From positions 1 through 15,218 of the forward strand of contig VBBH01000101.1 in assembly GCA_005888695.1 (NCBI GenBank): a stretch of 15,218 nt of DNA, written 5' to 3'. Below are positions 13,042 through 15,218 of this stretch, piece after piece (the first letter of the stretch is position 1; the number at the start of each line of letters is the position of its first letter). The translations under genes and the position numbers were made by a program. A model generated the notes under the pieces. That model was given only the letters and a program-made list of their open reading frames with translations, made no database searches and was not told where the DNA came from. Origin of the DNA: Candidatus Bathyarchaeota archaeon (GTDB taxonomy: Archaea; Thermoproteota; Bathyarchaeia; 40CM-2-53-6).

Positions 13042-13166
13042 AAACCGCATCGGGACCCGAAACACCTACCGGTCAGTCCCAAGGTAGTCCCTTTGAGCAA
13101 ACTGAGGGCAATCTGCCGGGCCAACAGGTGCGGGCTACTGCCCGAGCATCCGAGGCCAAGAAATGA
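13038..13166 (+). CDS. Small Gln/Pro/Thr-rich peptide
   Basis: 42 residues from TTG 13038, inside a TTGA overlap; the stop overlaps ATG 13163. Low complexity (GPETPTGQSQGSPFEQTEG) with no Cys and no hydrophobic core, so probably disordered. Supported mainly by its two coupled junctions. Confidence 0.4.
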   Translation: MKTASGPETPTGQSQGSPFEQTEGNLPGQQVRATARASEAKK

Positions 13167-13291
13167 ACCGACTTCAATTATGGTGGCATCTAAGAAACGG
13201 ACATGAGTGCGACAAATGTCGTCCAACCAAAGAAGACTACGCGAAAGCTAGGACATTGATGCGCGATGCGGAATCCTCGGAGAAACCATGA
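13163..13291 (+). CDS. Microprotein with H-x-C-x2-C
   Basis: 42 residues with Trp-rich LQLWWHLRNG and then HECDKC, which could give part of a metal site (H9, H14, C16, C19). The C-terminal half is a helix with alternating charges. ATGA at its start; its stop overlaps a six-codon mini-frame (13288-13308). Confidence 0.48.
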   Translation: MNRLQLWWHLRNGHECDKCRPTKEDYAKARTLMRDAESSEKP

Positions 13292-13304
13292 CGGCGTGGC
13301 CAAG

Positions 13305-13457
13305 ATGACGGTCTGCGAGAATTGTGGCTGGCCGGTCGGAGACGGGACCAAGCATGAGACTGATGGCGAGGACATCTGCCGCGTCCGAGACGCTGATAGC
13401 GGGAGGGTTCTAGGGTGGAAACGGAAACGGCCATCCAAGAACCTCTACAAAAAATGA
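13305..13457 (+). CDS. Small Cys/His protein
   Basis: 50 residues from ATG 13305, which overlaps the stop of the mini-frame at 13288. CENC and later H-x7-C (C4, C7, H18, C26) suggest a metal site; a Lys/Arg tail follows. An in-frame ATG at 13266 would add 13 residues and overlap the upstream gene by 26 bases. Its stop overlaps ATG 13454. Confidence 0.5.
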   Translation: MTVCENCGWPVGDGTKHETDGEDICRVRDADSGRVLGWKRKRPSKNLYKK

Positions 13458-13513
13458 AGGCGATTGAACAAGCAGAACGATTGGAGAAGAAGATAGAGGA
13501 GAAGTCAGAATGA
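13454..13513 (+). CDS. 19-residue charged peptide
   Basis: A 20-codon frame with ATGA at both ends, coding a helix rich in Glu and Lys (AIEQAERLEKKIEEKSE), coiled-coil-like. It may be a real microprotein or only a coupling element. Confidence 0.35.
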   Translation: MKAIEQAERLEKKIEEKSE

Positions 13514-13644
13514 AACGAGCCTGTAATCGACGCTACTTCTGGGTCGCAAGAGGGAAATGGTACTATTGTATCCTGCGGAAGGGCCATAGTTCCGGTTGCG
13601 ACTTCCGAGAACTGGAAAAAGTGAAACAGGCGTTGAAGCGATAA
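13510..13644 (+). CDS. Small basic Cys-containing microprotein
   Basis: 44 residues, very basic, with aromatic stretch RRYFWVARGKWYY and three Cys (C5, C20, C30) plus H26 that could bind one metal. It ends the main microgene run (TAA at 13642-13644), followed by a short gap with a new promoter. Confidence 0.5.
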   Translation: MKRACNRRYFWVARGKWYYCILRKGHSSGCDFRELEKVKQALKR

Positions 13645-13662
13645 TCTGTCTATCCGGAAGCG

Positions 13663-13669
13663 TTATTAG
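13663..13669 (+). promoter_or_regulatory. TATA-like box for the gene at 13694
   Basis: TTATTAG lies 30-31 nt before ATG 13694, the same spacing as the other promoters here. The core is weaker than TATAAAG. No ribosome site precedes the ATG. Confidence 0.4.
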
Positions 13670-13693
13670 ACCAGGACCATCTATCTATCGCGT

Positions 13694-13834
13694 ATGGTCA
13701 AGCCCCACCGGCGCCTGAGAAAGCTGAGACGGTATGCTCACGACTTTGAGAGAACATACCACACGCCGAGCGAGCATAAGTCGCACGGTAAGGGAAGCTA
13801 TCTTAGGCTACACAGGGCCGAGAGAAGACCATGA
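13694..13834 (+). CDS. Small basic protein
   Basis: 46 residues and strongly basic (HRRLRKLRRYAHDFERTYH), likely nucleic-acid-binding. The end RAERRP is the same as that of the 7883-8104 protein, and 7571-7744 ends SERRP, but elsewhere I see no similarity. ATGA overlap with the next gene. Confidence 0.5.
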   Translation: MVKPHRRLRKLRRYAHDFERTYHTPSEHKSHGKGSYLRLHRAERRP

Positions 13835-13971
13835 AAGCAAATTGGAAACTCTGGCTCCCGGACACGATCGAGCCAAAGCCGACCGGTCATAGTATAGAAT
13901 GCGAAGACTCCGAACTCAACCGGTGTATTTGCGGTAAGTCTTCGGCCGGCCCAAAACCCACCGAACACTAA
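13831..13971 (+). CDS. Small Cys-containing protein, overlaps minus-strand gene end
   Basis: 46 residues with C24, C32 and C34 (CICG) and one nearby His. ATGA start. The last 56 bases overlap, in antisense, the end of the 13916-14512 minus-strand gene, so both coding ends share the same DNA. It is the last plus-strand gene. Confidence 0.45.
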   Translation: MKANWKLWLPDTIEPKPTGHSIECEDSELNRCICGKSSAGPKPTEH

Positions 13972-14512
13972 ACTGTTCAAGCGCCCTGTCAATGTCGCCG
14001 TTCTCGTATAGCTCGTAAAGCTCGGGCCGGTTACGGTCAGGATCATGCGAATAGTAGATGCTGAAAGCTTGGTCTATCACAGCATCCACCCTTTCTTGGC
14101 TGAATTGGTACCGTAGGCCTTTCATGATACTCTCGTTCAATTCCGCTTGCGAATATCCGGCTAGTGCATGTTTCAACGATCGCCCGATCGTCTTAGCCAA
14201 GCGATATTTGCCATGTTTAGGGGTAAGGTTGGAATGTGCCCTAGCCGGTATGGGGGCCCGGGTCTCTAGGGCTCGATTGGGAAGAGCTAGGACCTGTCTC
14301 TCTCCGGGGAGAAAATACTCAGGCGATTGATGCAACGGAATAGCGGGATTGTAACCGTAAGGCACGGGGACGGGTCTCTCGGGCCGTCCATAGAGTAAGA
14401 GGCCATGGTTCAATCCCCTACAGACACAATGACAGGATCGTGGGTCCGAGTCTGAGCCTCGGCAGCCTGGCGCACACGGTATGAAAGCGTAAGACTGTTG
14501 GTAAAAGCTCAA
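13916..14512 (-). CDS. Hypothetical protein with CxCxCxGxxHG motif
   Basis: 198 residues from TTG 14512 (TTGA overlap with the upstream minus-strand gene). The N-terminus has spaced Cys (CAPGC near 13-17) and the run CHCVCRGLNHG near 27-37, a C-x-C-x-C-x-G-x2-H-G-like pattern I associate with small phage and viral proteins of unknown role. A Pro-rich middle follows, then a helical C-terminal half (SQAELNESIMKGLRYQFS; RVDAVIDQAFSIYY). It is the last gene of the minus-strand unit. Function unknown. Confidence 0.6.
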   Translation of the reverse strand: MSFYQQSYAFIPCAPGCRGSDSDPRSCHCVCRGLNHGLLLYGRPERPVPVPYGYNPAIPLHQSPEYFLPGERQVLALPNRALETRAPIPARAHSNLTPKHGKYRLAKTIGRSLKHALAGYSQAELNESIMKGLRYQFSQERVDAVIDQAFSIYYSHDPDRNRPELYELYENGDIDRALEQFSVRWVLGRPKTYRKYTG

Positions 14513-14685
14513 TGTTCAATCTTGACCTTTTCAGATTTCCAATCGGCAACAGGGAGCCTCTCGTCTAGAATGTCTCCGAGCGCTTCGAGAGCTTTAGCAA
14601 TCCGTCTAAGCGCTTCGATCTGGTGACGCTGATAATGGCGTTCGCCTATCCGCTCGTCTTCGATTCCACAGAAAGGACAGGTCAT
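14509..14685 (-). CDS. C2H2 zinc finger with helical tail
   Basis: 58 residues: C3, C6, H17 and H21 (C-x2-C-x10-H-x3-H), the most standard finger spacing in the window, followed by a helix (IEALRRIAKALEALGDIL). Start ATG overlaps the upstream TGA (ATGA) and its TGA overlaps the TTG of the next gene. Probably a DNA-binding regulator or small protein-binding factor. Confidence 0.62.
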   Translation of the reverse strand: MTCPFCGIEDERIGERHYQRHQIEALRRIAKALEALGDILDERLPVADWKSEKVKIEH

Positions 14686-14903
14686 GCTTTCGCCTTTCGA
14701 GCCTCGGCTAGCTTGGCTCTCATATCGACAAACGCCTGTTCATAGCCCAGCTTAAAAGCCTCGGCCGCATAATCGACAAGCTCTGTAATCGCCCGGTCTT
14801 CATGCGTCTTTCCCATGGCCCCGATCGAGGCAAGTATCCACATGGGAATCTTGGCATAAAGCTTCTCGGTAAGCGCCATAGTGGCCGGGTCTCTCTCAGT
14901 CAT
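14682..14903 (-). CDS. Hypothetical helical protein
   Basis: 73 residues, no Cys, largely helical: ALTEKLYAKIPMWILASIGA is semi-hydrophobic and AEAFKLGYEQAFVDMRAKLA is amphipathic. Not recognised. ATGA at both ends within the minus-strand unit. Confidence 0.6.
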   Translation of the reverse strand: MTERDPATMALTEKLYAKIPMWILASIGAMGKTHEDRAITELVDYAAEAFKLGYEQAFVDMRAKLAEARKAKA

Positions 14904-14962
14904 CGGTTATCTAACCACTTGTCGATCTCTCTCCCCTGCTCTATGTCAGGCTCAGGAACCAT
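14900..14962 (-). CDS. 20-residue micropeptide
   Basis: A 21-codon frame that fits between its neighbours exactly: its ATG overlaps the previous stop (TGATG) and its TGA overlaps the next ATG (ATGA). The peptide is acidic (VPEPDIEQGREIDKWLDNR). Coding is uncertain at this size. Confidence 0.35.
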   Translation of the reverse strand: MVPEPDIEQGREIDKWLDNR

Positions 14963-15117
14963 CATTTATGGATCACTAATGCCTCGAATGCTTCCATGAG
15001 CTTCTCGCCGCATGAGTCGCACAGGTCCCGATTCTCCGATCGGCCTCTGATGGGGAGATAATGGAGCTTGCCATAGTCGGAGTGAATCTCTTCGCCGCAA
15101 ATATCACATGTTCGCAT
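14962..15117 (-). CDS. Four-Cys zinc-binding microprotein
   Basis: 51 residues with C4, C7, C33 and C36 (CDIC and CDSC), a treble-clef or ribbon-like zinc set, and His residues in between. It is the first gene of the minus-strand unit, about 70 nt below a TATA-like box. A 69-residue frame in another phase (14976-15185) lacks these features and was rejected. Confidence 0.62.
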   Translation of the reverse strand: MRTCDICGEEIHSDYGKLHYLPIRGRSENRDLCDSCGEKLMEAFEALVIHK

Positions 15118-15189
15118 GATCCATGATTGGGCCGGTCAGGCTTTTGAATATCCTGTAACCAGGGATGAGCGATCGACGGTAACACTAGG

Positions 15190-15196
15190 CTTATAT
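15190..15196 (-). promoter_or_regulatory. Minus-strand TATA box for the right-end operon
   Basis: On the minus strand ATATAAG reads from 15196 to 15190, identical to the core before the candidate coat gene. Initiation would fall near 15165, leaving a leader of about 48 nt to ATG 15117, longer than at other promoters. The 15118-15218 stretch holds no other gene I can support. Confidence 0.5.
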
Positions 15197-15218
15197 GGGC
15201 GATTCTATTCCGAGAGAA

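Noticed and set aside
14058..14330. 90-codon plus-strand frame
   Set aside because: Antisense to the 198-residue minus-strand protein, which is chained to its neighbours; no promoter or partner for the plus-strand frame.
14976..15185. 69-codon minus-strand frame
   Set aside because: Overlaps the four-Cys protein at 14962-15117, which has a good zinc set and fits the chain of coupled genes.

Overview
The window looks like most or all of a small archaeal virus genome, or a virus-derived element. The reasons are a candidate FtsK/HerA-like (A32-type) packaging ATPase at 9846-10442, a very small two-helix membrane protein with its own strong-looking promoter (3833-4180, candidate major capsid protein), several large secreted or membrane proteins of virion type, and about 47 tightly packed genes, most under 120 codons. 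TATA-like boxes 30-35 nt upstream of start codons with almost no leader, mixed with occasional GGAGGTGA-type ribosome sites, point to an archaeal host. The host group cannot be named from this sequence. No tRNA, rRNA, CRISPR array, transposase, integrase or recognisable replication protein was seen.

Layout. (1) 1-65: pyrimidine-rich left end with five tandem TTCTC units. (2) 126-2332: a helix-turn-helix-like protein, a C2H2 zinc finger and a ribbon-helix-helix protein, then a family 2 glycosyltransferase and an FkbM-type methyltransferase, probably for surface glycan modification. (3) 2350-3757: small zinc-ribbon and membrane proteins of unknown role. (4) 3833-7584: candidate structural block with the two-helix membrane protein, a large cell-surface protein whose signal peptide lies out of frame behind a C9T6 tract, further membrane proteins and a secreted protein. 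(5) 7571-9849: many tiny basic or zinc-binding proteins, a membrane protein and a nucleoside deoxyribosyltransferase-like protein. (6) 9846-11616: ATPase, three-helix membrane protein and a second large secreted protein. (7) 11873-13971: a run of microgenes, several with Cys/His metal-binding motifs, starting from a promoter whose TATA box sits inside a perfect 10-bp inverted repeat. (8) 13916-15117, minus strand: five genes read from a promoter near the right end and converging on the plus-strand genes.

Nearly every junction is a four-base NTGA overlap (ATGA, TTGA or GTGA), so start codons could be assigned by coupling even for ORFs of 19-60 codons. The likely division of labour is: DNA-binding proteins and zinc-finger microproteins for regulation and host takeover, the middle block for virion proteins, the ATPase neighbourhood for DNA packaging, and the GT2/FkbM pair for altering surface glycans. 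Apart from the GT2, FkbM, RHH, deoxyribosyltransferase-like, ATPase and zinc-finger assignments, functions are inferred from topology and context.
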